Part shown: positions 8,971 through 19,858 of the stretch, one piece after another
How positions within the stretch are numbered: the stretch's first letter is position 1
Layout: each line of letters starts with the position of its first letter
Source: Smaragdicoccus niigatensis DSM 44881 = NBRC 103563
GTDB lineage: Bacteria; Actinomycetota; Actinomycetes; Mycobacteriales; Mycobacteriaceae
Length of the DNA: 64,000 nt
Assembly (NCBI RefSeq): GCF_000380645.1
Contig: NZ_AQXZ01000006.1
Coordinates: forward strand, 17,958 to 81,957
Reading direction: 5' to 3'
Notes under the pieces: generated by a model
Database searches by the model: none
Told to the model about the DNA's origin: nothing
The model's input: only the letters and a program-made list of their open reading frames with translations
Made by a program: the position numbers and the translations under genes

Positions 8971-9930
8971 TCAGTCGCGGCTCGCCAGCAGGCTTTCCGC
9001 GCAGGCGACGACGGTTTCGCGCGCCGAACGCGGCTGCCAGCCGATCGACCGGGCCTTCGCGTTGTTGTACGTGTACTGCCGACCGAGCATCGGAAGCAGT
9101 TCGCGCAGTTCGGGATTGGCTTTGGCTAGTCCGCGGATGAGGACGTCGGGAATCGTCTTCTTCGGAGCTCTTGAGCCGCGCTCGCCGAGTTCGTCGCGGA
9201 TCACCGCGGCGACTTCGGACATCCACAACCGCTCCGAGACGGCGATGTACCGCTGGCCGTCGGCTTCGGGAGTCGTCATCGCGCGGAGATGGAGATCGGC
9301 GACGTCGCGGACGTCGACGATGTTGAGCCCGATCCGCGGCACGGCCGGCATTCCGGTGAGCATGCGGTCGATGATCTGCACCGATCCCTGGTTTCCCGAC
9401 GACCGCAACGGTCCGAACACCGCACCCGGGAGGATCGTCGTGAGCGAGAGCGCGAGTTCCTCCGCGAGCCGCCACGCTTCCCGTTCCGCCGCGAGCTTGG
9501 ACTTTCGGTAGTCATCGATCGTCGTGATCGACGGATCGGTCCAGAGCGTTTCGTCGACTGTGCCCTTCGAGCCATCAGGCGGTGTCGCGGCGGCGCAGCT
9601 CGACGTCATCACGACGCGTCCGACACCGGCGTGGGCTGCCGCGCGAAGAACGCGTGCGGTTCCCTCGCGTGCGGGCGTCATCATGTCGGCGCCCTGCATC
9701 GGGGATGCGACGTGCAGCACGGCCTCGATGCCGTTCATGGCGTCGGGCCAGCCGTCGTCGCTGAGCAGGTCAGCGCGTGCGAACGTCAGAGCAGGTCCGA
9801 AGACGTCGGCGAGTTTCGTCTCGGAAGCCTCGTTCCGGACGGTCGTGCGGACCGTATGGCCTTGTTCGAGCAGGCCGGAAATGCACCATCCCGCGACGAA
9901 CCCGGTTCCGCCGGTGACGAGAACGCGCAC
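8971..9930 (-). CDS. NAD-dependent epimerase/dehydratase family reductase (extended SDR)
   Basis: This 319-residue protein resembles dihydroflavonol-4-reductase-like oxidoreductases. It has the N-terminal Rossmann motif VTGGTGFVAG, HVASPM near residue 73, a serine-rich MTSSCAA strand and catalytic YRKSK. It starts at GTG 9930, three bases after the ppnP stop, so it is probably cotranscribed with ppnP. The substrate is unknown; members act on aldehydes, ketones or sterol-like carbonyls. Confidence 0.85.
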   Translation of the reverse strand: MRVLVTGGTGFVAGWCISGLLEQGHTVRTTVRNEASETKLADVFGPALTFARADLLSDDGWPDAMNGIEAVLHVASPMQGADMMTPAREGTARVLRAAAHAGVGRVVMTSSCAAATPPDGSKGTVDETLWTDPSITTIDDYRKSKLAAEREAWRLAEELALSLTTILPGAVFGPLRSSGNQGSVQIIDRMLTGMPAVPRIGLNIVDVRDVADLHLRAMTTPEADGQRYIAVSERLWMSEVAAVIRDELGERGSRAPKKTIPDVLIRGLAKANPELRELLPMLGRQYTYNNAKARSIGWQPRSARETVVACAESLLASRD

Positions 9931-9933
9931 GGA

Positions 9934-10245
9934 TCAGCCGAAGTGGCAGACGTAGTCGAGGGTTTCGGTGACCTCGATGTCGAAGCTCGAGTCGCCAGGC
10001 ACGGAGAACGATTCGCCGGCCACGTACTCGTTCCAATCCGGCGACCCCGCGAGGCGGATCTTGCAGCGACCGGCGTTGATCTCCATGATCTCGGGCGCAC
10101 CGGTGGTGAACAGAAGCGTCGACGGGAAGATCACGCCGACCGACTTGCGTGCGCCGTCGGGCAGGATCACCGTGTGGCTCACGCACTTGCCGTCGAAGTA
10201 CACATTGGCCTGCTTGACGACCGAAACATTATCGAACTGGGTCAC
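9934..10245 (-). CDS. ppnP: Pyrimidine/purine nucleoside phosphorylase (PpnP, DUF1255)
   Basis: This 103-residue single-domain cupin resembles E. coli PpnP, which phosphorolyses several nucleosides to the base and ribose-1-phosphate. Family features include [11 protein letters not shown] near the start, [18 protein letters not shown] and a [11 protein letters not shown] segment followed by LDYVCHFG. The frame stays open far upstream as a shadow of the neighbouring gene. GTG 10245 gives the family length and is supported by a TAGAGT -10-like box eight bases ahead. Confidence 0.88.
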   Translation of the reverse strand: MTQFDNVSVVKQANVYFDGKCVSHTVILPDGARKSVGVIFPSTLLFTTGAPEIMEINAGRCKIRLAGSPDWNEYVAGESFSVPGDSSFDIEVTETLDYVCHFG

Positions 10246-10259
10246 AGGCGGACACTCTA
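10246..10259 (-). promoter_or_regulatory. Leaderless-type promoter of ppnP
   Basis: On the minus strand TAGAGT (plus coordinates 10254-10259) lies eight bases before the GTG at 10245. No Shine-Dalgarno sequence is visible, which fits a leaderless transcript and supports the short start. Confidence 0.4.
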
Positions 10260-10413
10260 CGGCCGCTCGCGGGAGTCCGAGTTGGCGCCGGGGCATTTGT
10301 CTGGGTGACCATGGGACAACAAGGTCAAATTCGGTGAGAACAAGGTCGTTCGTTACCGCACAATGGGGGCATAGCGCGCGCGGATCGCGGGCCAACTGGA
10401 GGACGTCAGGCTC

Positions 10414-12687
10414 ATGGTGGACAACAGCAATTCCGGCTCCGAGAGCAGCAACCCGAACCCAGGCCAGCAGGGCTGGCCGCCGCAGCAGCCGCCCGCCCAA
10501 CCCGGGTATGGCACTCCGCCGGGCTACGGCCCGCCGCCCGGGTACGGTCCGCCACAGGGATATGGCCCGCCGCAGGGTTACGGACCCCCACCGGGTTACG
10601 GACCCCCACCGGGTTACGGACCCCCACCGGGTTACGGACCGCCGCAGGGTTACGGACCGCAGCAAGGCCCAGGACCGCATGCGGATCACGGGCCGACGCA
10701 GAGTTACCCAGCGCCGCAGTTCCCGCCGCCGGTACAGGGCGGTTATCCGCCTCCGTATCAGTCTCCCGGGCAGCCGTATTACCGTCCGCCACGTCCGAAG
10801 CCGAACTTCTCCGACATCCCGACCCGGGACTATGTGATCGACGGCGTCAGTGGCATGGCACTCGTCTTTGCGCTGTTCATGCGCTGGAACCTCCACGTCG
10901 GAGTCACCGGCGTCGGGGAGACGAACGCCTGGCTCACCGCTCTGGTGGTTCTTGTCGGACTCGCGTCGATCGCGACCGTCGCGCTCCCGTACATCGTCCG
11001 CATGGGGATGCTCGGCCCGTCGGTGACTGTGTCATCCATCGCCAAGCTGCGCCTTCTCGGCAACATTCCGCTCGCGTTGATGGTCGTCGGCTTCGTCCTG
11101 TGGGACGTCATCGCCGGGTTTACGCACTTGGGCGACTCGCCGTCACTGGCGGCTGAGGGGCCGGGGCTGTGGATGGCGGCTGCGGGTCTGGTCCTCGCGG
11201 CCCAGCCGCGTGCCGCCGAACTCGCCGCGAAGGGTCCGGCGGGGCCGTCGTGGCCGATGGTCGTGAAGCTTGCGATGGCTGTGACCGCGGGCCTCGTGGT
11301 CGTCTCCGGCCTGCTGTCTATCGTGCTCGTTCTGCAGAGTCAGATTGACGCCTCGGCGTCGGCGAAGACGATTGTCGCGCTGCTCGTGGACACCATCTAC
11401 TACTTGGTCCCGGCGGTCCTCGTCCTCCTGGGACTGCGCAAGAAGTTCGCCGTCTGGCGGCTGACGCTCATCCTGGCCGGAATCGCGTTCCTCACCGGTG
11501 CGTTCTTCCTGGCCTTCACGGAACTGTCCGGGCTGGAAGCGTTCGCGGTCGTCTCGTACTTCTGCGTGGTCGGCTGGATCGTCGCGGCAGCAGCCGCGGT
11601 GGCGGCCGGCGGCCCGAATCAGACTGGTGCCCATGAGGGCTACATCTGGCTCGATGCCGCCCGGCAGGCGATGCTGCTGATCGCGGTCTTCGCGTTCGGC
11701 GGCGCCGTTCAGACCACTGTCGGTGCAGTTGTGCGCGAGTCGCTGCTGGGTGAATTCGTCCAGTCTCGAGGCCTCGGATCATCGATCGCGTTGGCCGTGT
11801 TCTCGCTGCTCATCGGTGCCGCCGCGACGGTCGGGTACCGCATTCTCGGGCTGAACTATCGCGGCGGCGATCCGCGTCCCTCGCGTGAGGTGACGATCGG
11901 AATCGCGCTCGGCATCGTGGTTCTCGCGATCGGCCGGCTCATCACCAACGCCGTCGTGAGCGATCCCTTCGCCCTCGTGATGTCCGACCTGTTCATCCCG
12001 TTCCTGGCGATCGTGGCTGCTGCGACTCTCGTCGCAGTGAAGCCGACGCGCGAGCTTTACCAGGATCAGCACCTCTTCGCGTCGTTCTCGGCGCCGGCGC
12101 GGCCGGCGTACCCGCAGGGCTACCCACAGCAGGGCTACCAGCCTGGGCATCCGCAGCAGGGATACCAGCCGGGGGCGCAGCCGAGTGTTCAGCCGGGCGG
12201 GTTCGGGCAGGTCCCGCCGTCGGGTCCGCCGTCGGGTGGGTTTGAGCAGGTTGGTACGCCGGCCGGTGGTTTCCAGCAGGTGGTGCCGACATCGAGCGGG
12301 TCCGACGACGTAACTCAGGTGCACCCGCGTCTGCAGCCGGAGCCGCAACCCGAGTCCCAGCCGGAACCGCAGCCAGAACCGGAACCCGAGCCTCAGCCGG
12401 AACCTGAGCCCGAGCCGGAACCGGAACCGGAACGGGAACCCGAGCCACAGCCCGCGCCCGAGGCCGACGTCACGCAGATCCAAGCGACGAAGCAGTTCGA
12501 CGCGGACGCGGTGGCGGCCGTCGACCCGGCCACATCGCTGCATGAGATCGCGCGGTTGGCGCAGGATCGCCCCGATCTTCGCCCGTTGCTCGCCGGTAAT
12601 CCGAGCACGTACCCGGCGCTGCTCGATTGGCTTGCAGCCCTCGGAGATCCGGACATCAATGCCGCGCTCCAGAAGCGCGGGCGGTAA
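10414..12687 (+). CDS. Proline-rich multi-pass membrane protein with C-terminal leucine-rich-repeat-variant domain
   Basis: This 757-residue protein has four zones. Residues 1-130 are a disordered Pro/Gly/Tyr/Gln tail with repeated PPGYGP hexapeptides. From about 140 to 550 roughly ten hydrophobic segments form a membrane domain. A second low-complexity zone follows (YPQQGYQPG units, then a long Pro-Glu run near 645-690). The last 70 residues ([38 protein letters not shown]) resemble the variant leucine-rich domain at the end of many actinobacterial envelope proteins. The SD GGAGG lies 11 bases before ATG. Function unknown; a cell-envelope scaffold or sensor is plausible. Confidence 0.85.
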   Translation: MVDNSNSGSESSNPNPGQQGWPPQQPPAQPGYGTPPGYGPPPGYGPPQGYGPPQGYGPPPGYGPPPGYGPPPGYGPPQGYGPQQGPGPHADHGPTQSYPAPQFPPPVQGGYPPPYQSPGQPYYRPPRPKPNFSDIPTRDYVIDGVSGMALVFALFMRWNLHVGVTGVGETNAWLTALVVLVGLASIATVALPYIVRMGMLGPSVTVSSIAKLRLLGNIPLALMVVGFVLWDVIAGFTHLGDSPSLAAEGPGLWMAAAGLVLAAQPRAAELAAKGPAGPSWPMVVKLAMAVTAGLVVVSGLLSIVLVLQSQIDASASAKTIVALLVDTIYYLVPAVLVLLGLRKKFAVWRLTLILAGIAFLTGAFFLAFTELSGLEAFAVVSYFCVVGWIVAAAAAVAAGGPNQTGAHEGYIWLDAARQAMLLIAVFAFGGAVQTTVGAVVRESLLGEFVQSRGLGSSIALAVFSLLIGAAATVGYRILGLNYRGGDPRPSREVTIGIALGIVVLAIGRLITNAVVSDPFALVMSDLFIPFLAIVAAATLVAVKPTRELYQDQHLFASFSAPARPAYPQGYPQQGYQPGHPQQGYQPGAQPSVQPGGFGQVPPSGPPSGGFEQVGTPAGGFQQVVPTSSGSDDVTQVHPRLQPEPQPESQPEPQPEPEPEPQPEPEPEPEPEPEREPEPQPAPEADVTQIQATKQFDADAVAAVDPATSLHEIARLAQDRPDLRPLLAGNPSTYPALLDWLAALGDPDINAALQKRGR
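10555..10650 (+). repeat. 18-bp tandem repeats encoding PPGYGP
   Basis: The block contains consecutive 18-base units reading CCGGGTTACGGACCCCCA or close variants, three of them identical (about 10591-10644). The pattern suits slipped-strand length variation in the disordered N-terminal tail of the membrane protein. Confidence 0.8.
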
Positions 12688-12695
12688 GCGGCCGA

Positions 12696-13352
12696 TCAGC
12701 CCAGCAGGTCGACCACCGGTGTCGTCCGGTCGAGGTCGATGCCCTGTTCCTTGGCCGTTGTCTCGAGCAGCGCCAGCAGCGACGCGGTCAGCAGGCTCAC
12801 GATCTGCTCGGCTGGTGCGCTCGGGCTGGTGCGCCAGCTGCTGACCACGCCGTCTACGAAGCCGATCGTTCCGTAGGCCATCGGTCGCGCCGGGGCGATG
12901 TCTGCTCCGGTGCGCGACAGCGCGCTCACGAACAACGTGGTGAGCGCTGAGCTGATCTGTCCGCGTGCGCCGCTGACGGCCGGTTTGTCGACGCCGATGC
13001 CGAGGAAGTGGTGCAGCCGCGGATACTTCTCGGTCCACAGGACGTACGTCGTGACGGCGTGGGCGACGGCCTCGCCGACGGTGCCTGCCGGGTGCAGTGA
13101 CGGCAGGAGGTCGGCCATGAGGATCTTCAGGATGCGCTGGCGGATCTGCTCGTCGAGGTCGGCGCGATCTTTGAAATGCCGGTAGACGACGGGGCGGGGC
13201 AGTCCGGTTTGGGCCGCGATGGCCTGCACCGAGAAGTCGACGCCGGACTCTTCGATGACCGCAATCGCGGAATCCAGGATCCGCGCTCGACGCTGTTCCT
13301 TGTGTTCGTCCCAGCGTTGGGATCGGCCGTCAGAGGTCGTTGACTGTGACAC
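12696..13352 (-). CDS. TetR family transcriptional regulator
   Basis: This 218-residue protein has an N-terminal TetR DNA-binding domain: RARILDSAIAVIEESG, then VQAIAAQTGLPRPVVYRHF as helix-turn-helix and FKDRADLDEQI after it. The C-terminal ligand domain is unassigned. It is divergent from the AurF-like gene, with 64 bp between, so it is likely its regulator and its own repressor. The GTG start has a TAGTGT box six bases upstream on the minus strand (plus 13359-13364), consistent with leaderless expression. Confidence 0.88.
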   Translation of the reverse strand: MSQSTTSDGRSQRWDEHKEQRRARILDSAIAVIEESGVDFSVQAIAAQTGLPRPVVYRHFKDRADLDEQIRQRILKILMADLLPSLHPAGTVGEAVAHAVTTYVLWTEKYPRLHHFLGIGVDKPAVSGARGQISSALTTLFVSALSRTGADIAPARPMAYGTIGFVDGVVSSWRTSPSAPAEQIVSLLTASLLALLETTAKEQGIDLDRTTPVVDLLG

Positions 13353-13372
13353 GGTGTAACACTAACATTTGG

Positions 13373-13388
13373 TGTGACGCCAGTCACG
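13373..13388. promoter_or_regulatory. CRP/GlxR-like site in the TetR/AurF intergenic region
   Basis: TGTGACGCCAGTCACG matches the CRP half-sites TGTGA-N6-TCACA at nine of ten positions. It lies 28 bp before the AurF-like start. The same 14-base core occurs in reverse complement at 30636-30649. Confidence 0.45.
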
Positions 13389-13416
13389 CTCAATGTCGTG
13401 CGAGAGAGGTCCTGAG

Positions 13417-14313
13417 ATGACCGAACAGTCCGTCCTTCCCGTTGAGTCCTTCGCCGCCCGCTTGCTGTCAGGCTCGGTCAAGAAGTCGTACGACCCGGTC
13501 GTTGACATCGACTGGGACGCGCCGCTCGACCCGGATCGGATGTTCTTGCCGCCCGAGGTCATCAGCCTGTACGGCACCTCGATGTGGGCGCAGATGAGCG
13601 AGGTTCAACGGCGGGAACTATCTCGGCAGGAGCTCGCGAACGCGTTGACCGTCGGGCTCTGGTTCGAGAATGTGCTCAATCGAATTCTGTTGCGGGAGTT
13701 GCTGACCGTCGACCCGACGTCGAATCATGCGCATTACACGCTCACCGAGATGGGTGATGAATGTCGGCACATGGTGATGTTCGGACGGCTCATCAGTCAG
13801 ATCGAGGCGCGGCCCTACCGAATGAAGGCGCCCATGCGCGTGGTCGCGCGGGCTCTGCCGAGCGTCCTTCGTGGGCCGATGGTGTGGGTCGGTGCGCTGC
13901 TCGGTGAGGAGATCTTCGATGCGATCCAGCGCAGGACCCTTGACGATCCCGATCTGCAGCCGGTCGTCTCACGCGTCATGCGCGTCCACGTTTCCGAGGA
14001 AGCCCGGCACATCAGCTTCGCGCGGGATTCGCTGTCCCGACAGGTCGGTGAGCTGTCGCTGGCGCAGCGCGCTTATGTGCAGAGTCTGGTCGCCGTCGCG
14101 GCGCCGATCTTCCTGTGGTTGCTGACGAATCCGGCGATCTACCGCCGCGTCGGGCTCGACGCGAAGAAGGCGAAAGCCGAGGCTCTCGCGAATCCACATT
14201 TCCGGCAGACCCGGCAGTACGGGTTCGCCAGCCTTGCCGAGTTCCTCGATCGCAACGGACTTCTCGGTCGTGCCGGCCGACGGTCGTGGCGGGCCTGCGG
14301 ATTCATGGCATGA
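13417..14313 (+). CDS. AurF-like diiron oxygenase family protein
   Basis: This 298-residue protein belongs to the p-aminobenzoate N-oxygenase (AurF)/ferritin-like diiron group. Candidate iron ligands are the Glu in LWFENVLNR, EMGDECRHMVMF (E..H), GEEIFD, and HVSEEARHISFARD (E..H), giving the paired ExxH pattern. AurF itself oxidises an arylamine, but actinobacterial relatives act on largely unknown substrates. Start ATG 13417 has GAGAGG upstream; the frame runs on to 13393 without support. The stop overlaps the next ATG (ATGA), and the partner encodes a DUF4873 domain. Confidence 0.85.
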   Translation: MTEQSVLPVESFAARLLSGSVKKSYDPVVDIDWDAPLDPDRMFLPPEVISLYGTSMWAQMSEVQRRELSRQELANALTVGLWFENVLNRILLRELLTVDPTSNHAHYTLTEMGDECRHMVMFGRLISQIEARPYRMKAPMRVVARALPSVLRGPMVWVGALLGEEIFDAIQRRTLDDPDLQPVVSRVMRVHVSEEARHISFARDSLSRQVGELSLAQRAYVQSLVAVAAPIFLWLLTNPAIYRRVGLDAKKAKAEALANPHFRQTRQYGFASLAEFLDRNGLLGRAGRRSWRACGFMA

Positions 14314-14594
14314 ACGATCCCGACTACCGCGGACCGGCAGTGTTGTCGGTCGATGGCGCCGACTTCGCGGTGACGGCGGTGCTCGCCGGCCATCTCGACC
14401 CGATCGACGGGAAGTTTCATTGGTTCGGGCGCATCAGAGGCTCGAACCTGCCGAATCCGGGGCGCTCATCGGCGCACGTCACGATCGGCCCGGAGTCCCG
14501 CCCGGCTCGCCTCGAGGAGCGCGATCCGTGGGGAAATCTTCGTGTCAGCGGAGTTGGTAGCCCGCCGTATGGGATGGGAGAACTGACGTCGTGA
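14310..14594 (+). CDS. DUF4873 family protein
   Basis: This 94-residue protein has the DUF4873 features YRGPAVLSVDGADFAVTAVL, LDPIDGKFHWFGRI and a C-terminal VSGVGSPPYGM. The domain also occurs fused to flavin monooxygenases and diiron proteins, so its ATGA overlap with the AurF-like gene makes a shared complex or pathway likely. No catalytic residues are apparent; it may be an accessory subunit. Confidence 0.8.
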   Translation: MNDPDYRGPAVLSVDGADFAVTAVLAGHLDPIDGKFHWFGRIRGSNLPNPGRSSAHVTIGPESRPARLEERDPWGNLRVSGVGSPPYGMGELTS

Positions 14595-14605
14595 TGAAGT
14601 GCATT

Positions 14606-14618
14606 TACAGTCGTTGAC
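14606..14618 (+). promoter_or_regulatory. Leaderless-type promoter of mutT3
   Basis: TACAGT (14606-14611) followed by seven bases and ATG 14619, with no Shine-Dalgarno sequence, is the canonical leaderless arrangement. Confidence 0.55.
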
Positions 14619-15155
14619 ATGCAGGGTGACGGCAACGGTTGGTCGCTGAGTGCGGACGGAAGTCGCCGTTGGGGAAAACATGGCGCGGCAGGTCTGTTGT
14701 TGCGTGCTCCGCTGAGCAACGGCGAGCCGGTGGTCTTGCTGCAACATCGAGCGCCGTGGAGTCATCAAGGCGGCACCTGGGCGCTTCCGGGTGGAGCGCG
14801 GGACAGCCATGAGTCCGAGGCGGACGCGGCACTGCGCGAGGCCCACGAAGAGACCGGGATCGAGACCGCAGCGGTCCGCGTGCGCGCCGAAATGGTGACG
14901 GCGAATCTCGATGGCATCTGGACGTACACGACCGTCATCGCCGACACGTCCCACCCGCTCGACGTCGTGCCGAATGCCGAGAGCGAAGAACTGCGGTGGG
15001 TTCCCGAGGACGACGTGCTGTCCCTGCCCCTGCACCCGGGATTTGCACAGGCTTGGCCTGCGTTGCGGCTCGCCGAAACTGTTTTGGCCACCGACGGTGA
15101 CCTGCCCCGAGTCGAGAAACGCGACGACATCTTCGTGTGGGTCACGGCGCGCTGA
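14619..15155 (+). CDS. mutT3: Nudix hydrolase, MutT3-like
   Basis: This 178-residue protein carries a complete Nudix box at about residues 58-80: GARDSHE, then REAHEETGI, with the catalytic REUXEE residues intact. Its N-terminus (RRWGKHGAAGLLLR) and place before thiE match M. tuberculosis MutT3 (Rv0413). Nudix MutT enzymes hydrolyse nucleoside triphosphates, in MutT3-like proteins damaged or modified dNTPs, to monophosphate and pyrophosphate. Exact substrate is inferred from synteny. Confidence 0.88.
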   Translation: MQGDGNGWSLSADGSRRWGKHGAAGLLLRAPLSNGEPVVLLQHRAPWSHQGGTWALPGGARDSHESEADAALREAHEETGIETAAVRVRAEMVTANLDGIWTYTTVIADTSHPLDVVPNAESEELRWVPEDDVLSLPLHPGFAQAWPALRLAETVLATDGDLPRVEKRDDIFVWVTAR

Positions 15156-15231
15156 ACTGCGACTCACCGGCGAAATCGCACAACTTTCGCCTCCCGCGGA
15201 ACCCTCCCCGCGGGCGCGCGTCAGTGAAGGT

Positions 15232-16125
15232 ATGAAAAACACTTCGCTCGCGCAGACCCTGACCAACCAAGACGGCGTCATCTCGCTCCAGCAGGCATTT
15301 TCGTGCGGTCTCAGCGACGCGGCGGTGCGCTGGAAACTCACCTCAGGCGCGTGGCGCAGGATCGCCTCGGGGATCTTCCACTCGACTGACTTCCGCTTCT
15401 CGCCGTCGGCACGCCTTCATGGAGCAGTCCTTGCGGCGGGCGAAGGCGCCGTCGTCTTCGGGCCCAGCGCGGCCTGGTGGTTGGGACTGCTGCCGTCCGC
15501 GCCGCTCATTCCGTGGATCACGATCCCGTCGGCGCGTCTGGTCCGCCGAAGCGAGTCGTTGATCGTGCGCCGTCGCAACCTCGACCGACGCGATGTCACG
15601 CGGGTCCGCGGCGTCGACGTCACGACTCCGGAGCTGACGGTTCTCGAAACCGCCGTCGAGATTCCGGAAGGGTCTGCCTTCCTCGATCAGATGCTGCTCA
15701 AACGCGTCTCGCTGGGCGATCTGCTCGATGTCCATGAGCGCAATGTCGGTCGCCGGGGTTCGACGTGCTCGAAGAAACTTCTCATCACGGCCACGTCGGG
15801 CGGCATCGAGGATGCGCGTCGTCGGCTCATCAAGACGATTGCGCAGGCCGAACTACCGGGTTGGGAGGAACGAGTCGTCGTCGGGGGCTACTCGTTCGAT
15901 GCCGGCTTCCCGGCCGAACGAATCGGCATCGAGGTTGATGGCTGGGCGTCTCATCCGCAATCCCGGGACGCGCGCATCGACTCGCGGCGCCACAACATGC
16001 TCATCGCCGCGGGCTGGTCGATTCTGCGGTTCGACTGGCACCGACTCGATGGGGATCCGGCCGGCGTGCTCGCCGAAATTCGGTCCGTGCTGACGACGCG
16101 CCAGCGCCGGGTCGGGGCGCGCTAG
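15232..16125 (+). CDS. DUF559/Vsr-like endonuclease-fold protein with AbiEi-like N-terminus
   Basis: This 297-residue protein has two parts. The N-terminal half is a winged-helix plus AbiEi antitoxin-like region ([29 protein letters not shown]). The C-terminal half is a Vsr/DUF559 nuclease fold ([40 protein letters not shown]) with the probable catalytic Asp and Glu-Val-Asp. ATG 15232 has GAAGG four bases upstream; the frame remains open into mutT3 but lacks support. Such genes are very common and variable in actinobacteria, and no role has been established. Confidence 0.82.
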   Translation: MKNTSLAQTLTNQDGVISLQQAFSCGLSDAAVRWKLTSGAWRRIASGIFHSTDFRFSPSARLHGAVLAAGEGAVVFGPSAAWWLGLLPSAPLIPWITIPSARLVRRSESLIVRRRNLDRRDVTRVRGVDVTTPELTVLETAVEIPEGSAFLDQMLLKRVSLGDLLDVHERNVGRRGSTCSKKLLITATSGGIEDARRRLIKTIAQAELPGWEERVVVGGYSFDAGFPAERIGIEVDGWASHPQSRDARIDSRRHNMLIAAGWSILRFDWHRLDGDPAGVLAEIRSVLTTRQRRVGAR

Positions 16126-16808
16126 ATGAGCGCCGTTTTCAGCTCGCGGGCGGCTGCTTCTGGATCGCTTGCCTCGGTGATCGCACGAACCATGACGATC
16201 CGGCTGGCCCCCGCCGCGACGACGTGTTCGATGTTCGTCGTGTCGATACCGCCGATCGCGAACCACGGGTGCACCGGATTCCGGGCCGCGGTGGATTCGA
16301 CGAGAGCCAGTCCGCTGGGGGTGCGGCCGGGCTTGGTCGGGGTCGCCCATACCGGACCGACGCAGAAGTAGCCGGTCTCCGGGTCGGAGTCGACGAGGTG
16401 AGCCTGGTCGTCGTTGTTCGTCGAACGTCCGATGATGACGTCGGGTCCGAGGATCTCGCGCGCGTACGCAACCGGGAGATCCTTCTGCCCGAGATGAAGA
16501 ACGTCGGCCTGGGCTGCGAGGGCGAGGTCGGCACGATCGTTCACTGCGAACAGTGCATCGTGTCGACGCGCCGCCGAACCGATGATCGCGAGCGCGCCGA
16601 GCGCTTCGGTGATTTCGAGGGGTCCGAACTGCTTCTCGCCCGTGGAACCCTTGTCGCGCAACTGGATGATGTCGACGCCGCCGGCGAACGCTGCATCGCA
16701 GAAGTCGGCGAGATCGCCCTGCTCTCGACGGGCATCGGTGCAGAGATAGAGCCGTGCGTCCGCCAGCCGCTCGAGGCGAGCGCTCCGCAAATCCGCCGCT
16801 GAATGCAC
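16122..16808 (-). CDS. thiE: Thiamine-phosphate synthase
   Basis: This enzyme couples the thiazole phosphate carboxylate and HMP-pyrophosphate to give thiamine phosphate. The 228-residue TIM-barrel protein has [61 protein letters not shown] and WFAIGGID, all ThiE signatures. The open frame extends far upstream antisense to thiO. GTG 16808 is chosen because it gives the family length and has TAACCT exactly seven bases upstream. It overlaps the end of the DUF559 gene by four bases and diverges from thiO. Confidence 0.95.
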   Translation of the reverse strand: MHSAADLRSARLERLADARLYLCTDARREQGDLADFCDAAFAGGVDIIQLRDKGSTGEKQFGPLEITEALGALAIIGSAARRHDALFAVNDRADLALAAQADVLHLGQKDLPVAYAREILGPDVIIGRSTNNDDQAHLVDSDPETGYFCVGPVWATPTKPGRTPSGLALVESTAARNPVHPWFAIGGIDTTNIEHVVAAGASRIVMVRAITEASDPEAAARELKTALI

Positions 16809-16839
16809 ATGATCAAGGTTAGTGACTAGCCTCGGGGTT
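16809..16839. promoter_or_regulatory. Divergent leaderless promoters for thiE and thiO in 31 bp
   Basis: On the minus strand TAACCT (plus 16816-16821) lies seven bases before the thiE GTG at 16808. On the plus strand TAGCCT (16827-16832) lies seven bases before the thiO GTG at 16840. The two boxes are five bases apart, so polymerase binding for one gene must block the other. No riboswitch can fit here. Confidence 0.7.
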
Positions 16840-17909
16840 GTGAATTCCCACGCGAAGCTTTCCGTGGTCGGCGGCGGGGTCATCGGCTTGTCGGTGGCGT
16901 GGCGCGCGGCTCGTCTCGGTTGGCAGGTGACCGTGCACGATCCGGCCCCGGGTCGCGGTGCGTCGTGGGTCGCGGGCGGAATGCTCACGCCGTTGTCCGA
17001 AGGCTGGCCGGGCGAGGACAGACTCCTCGACCTCGGGCTCGCTTCGCTGAAGCTGTGGCCCGCATTCGCCCAGATGCTCGATCCGTCGATCGTCTCGGCC
17101 CGCGGGGCCCTTACGGTGGCGCTCGACGCCGCCGACGTCGCTGACCTGCTCCGAATCGCGCAGTGGTTGCAGTCCCGGGGCCAGCACATCGATGTGTTGG
17201 ACCGAGCGGGCGTTCGCACGGTCGAGCCGGTCGTCAGCCGCGCGGTTCGACTCGGCCTGTACTCGCCGGACGAGCTGTCGGTCGATAATCGGGCTCTCGT
17301 TGCCGCATTGCAGAGCGCAGCGCTCGCCGCCGGGGTCGAGTTTCGATCCGAAACCGTCACCGACCTCGACGCACTCGATGCCGACCAGGTTGTTCTCGCG
17401 GCCGGCGTGAACTCGCATCAACTGTGTCCCCAGCTGCCCGTTCGCGCGGTCAAGGGGGAGATCCTGCGCCTGCGTTCGCGCGCCGGTTCGCTGCCCGGGC
17501 CGGCTACGACGATTCGAGCACGCGTTCACGGCCGACCGGTCTATCTCGTACCGCGCGGTGATGGCCTGGTCGTGGGGGCCACGCAGTACGAGTCGGCGGA
17601 TACCCAAGTCACCGTGGCGGGGGTTCGCGACCTCATCTCCGATGCAGAGGCCGTGTTCCCCGCGATCGGCGACTTCGAGCTGTACGAGACGAGCGCCGGT
17701 CTGCGACCAATGACCCCCGACAACATGCCGCTGATCGGCCGGGTCGATGACCGCGTTATCGCCGCGACTGGGCATGGCCGCGGCGGTATCTTGCTGACAC
17801 CTATTACCGTCGAAGGTGTACTTGCGGCTCTCACCGATCGGGAGCCAGAGTCCAGCGCGGCGGCGGCGTTGCAGACCGCCGACCCAAGCAGATGTGCAGG
17901 AGTGACGAC

Positions 17910-17913
<4 letters not shown>
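16840..17913 (+). CDS. thiO: Glycine oxidase, thiazole branch of thiamine synthesis
   Basis: This FAD enzyme oxidises glycine to dehydroglycine for the ThiG reaction. The 357-residue protein opens with the dinucleotide-binding motif [16 protein letters not shown] and has the [11 protein letters not shown] segment, [26 protein letters not shown] and a C-terminal [13 protein letters not shown] typical of ThiO. GTG 16840 is preferred to the in-frame GTG 16822 because of the promoter spacing. Its TGA overlaps the thiS ATG, starting the thiO-thiS-thiG cluster. Confidence 0.95.
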
Positions 17914-19819
<1,906 letters not shown>

Positions 19820-19823
<4 letters not shown>

Positions 19824-19858
19824 TCACCCCGAGCGGAGCGAGGGAGATGTCACTGTGA
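19820..19858 (+). repeat. 35-bp linker with GAGCGGAGCGAGG motif keeping GTGA overlaps at both ends
   Basis: Between the ATPase stop and the permease start lies a 13-codon mini-frame. It begins at GTG 19820 (overlapping the ATPase TGA) and ends at TGA 19856-19858 (overlapping the permease GTG 19855). It contains CCGAGCGGAGCGAGGG, a motif very like that in the kdpD-kdpE repeat. It also supplies the AGGGAG Shine-Dalgarno sequence (19841-19846) of the permease gene. Confidence 0.55.
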
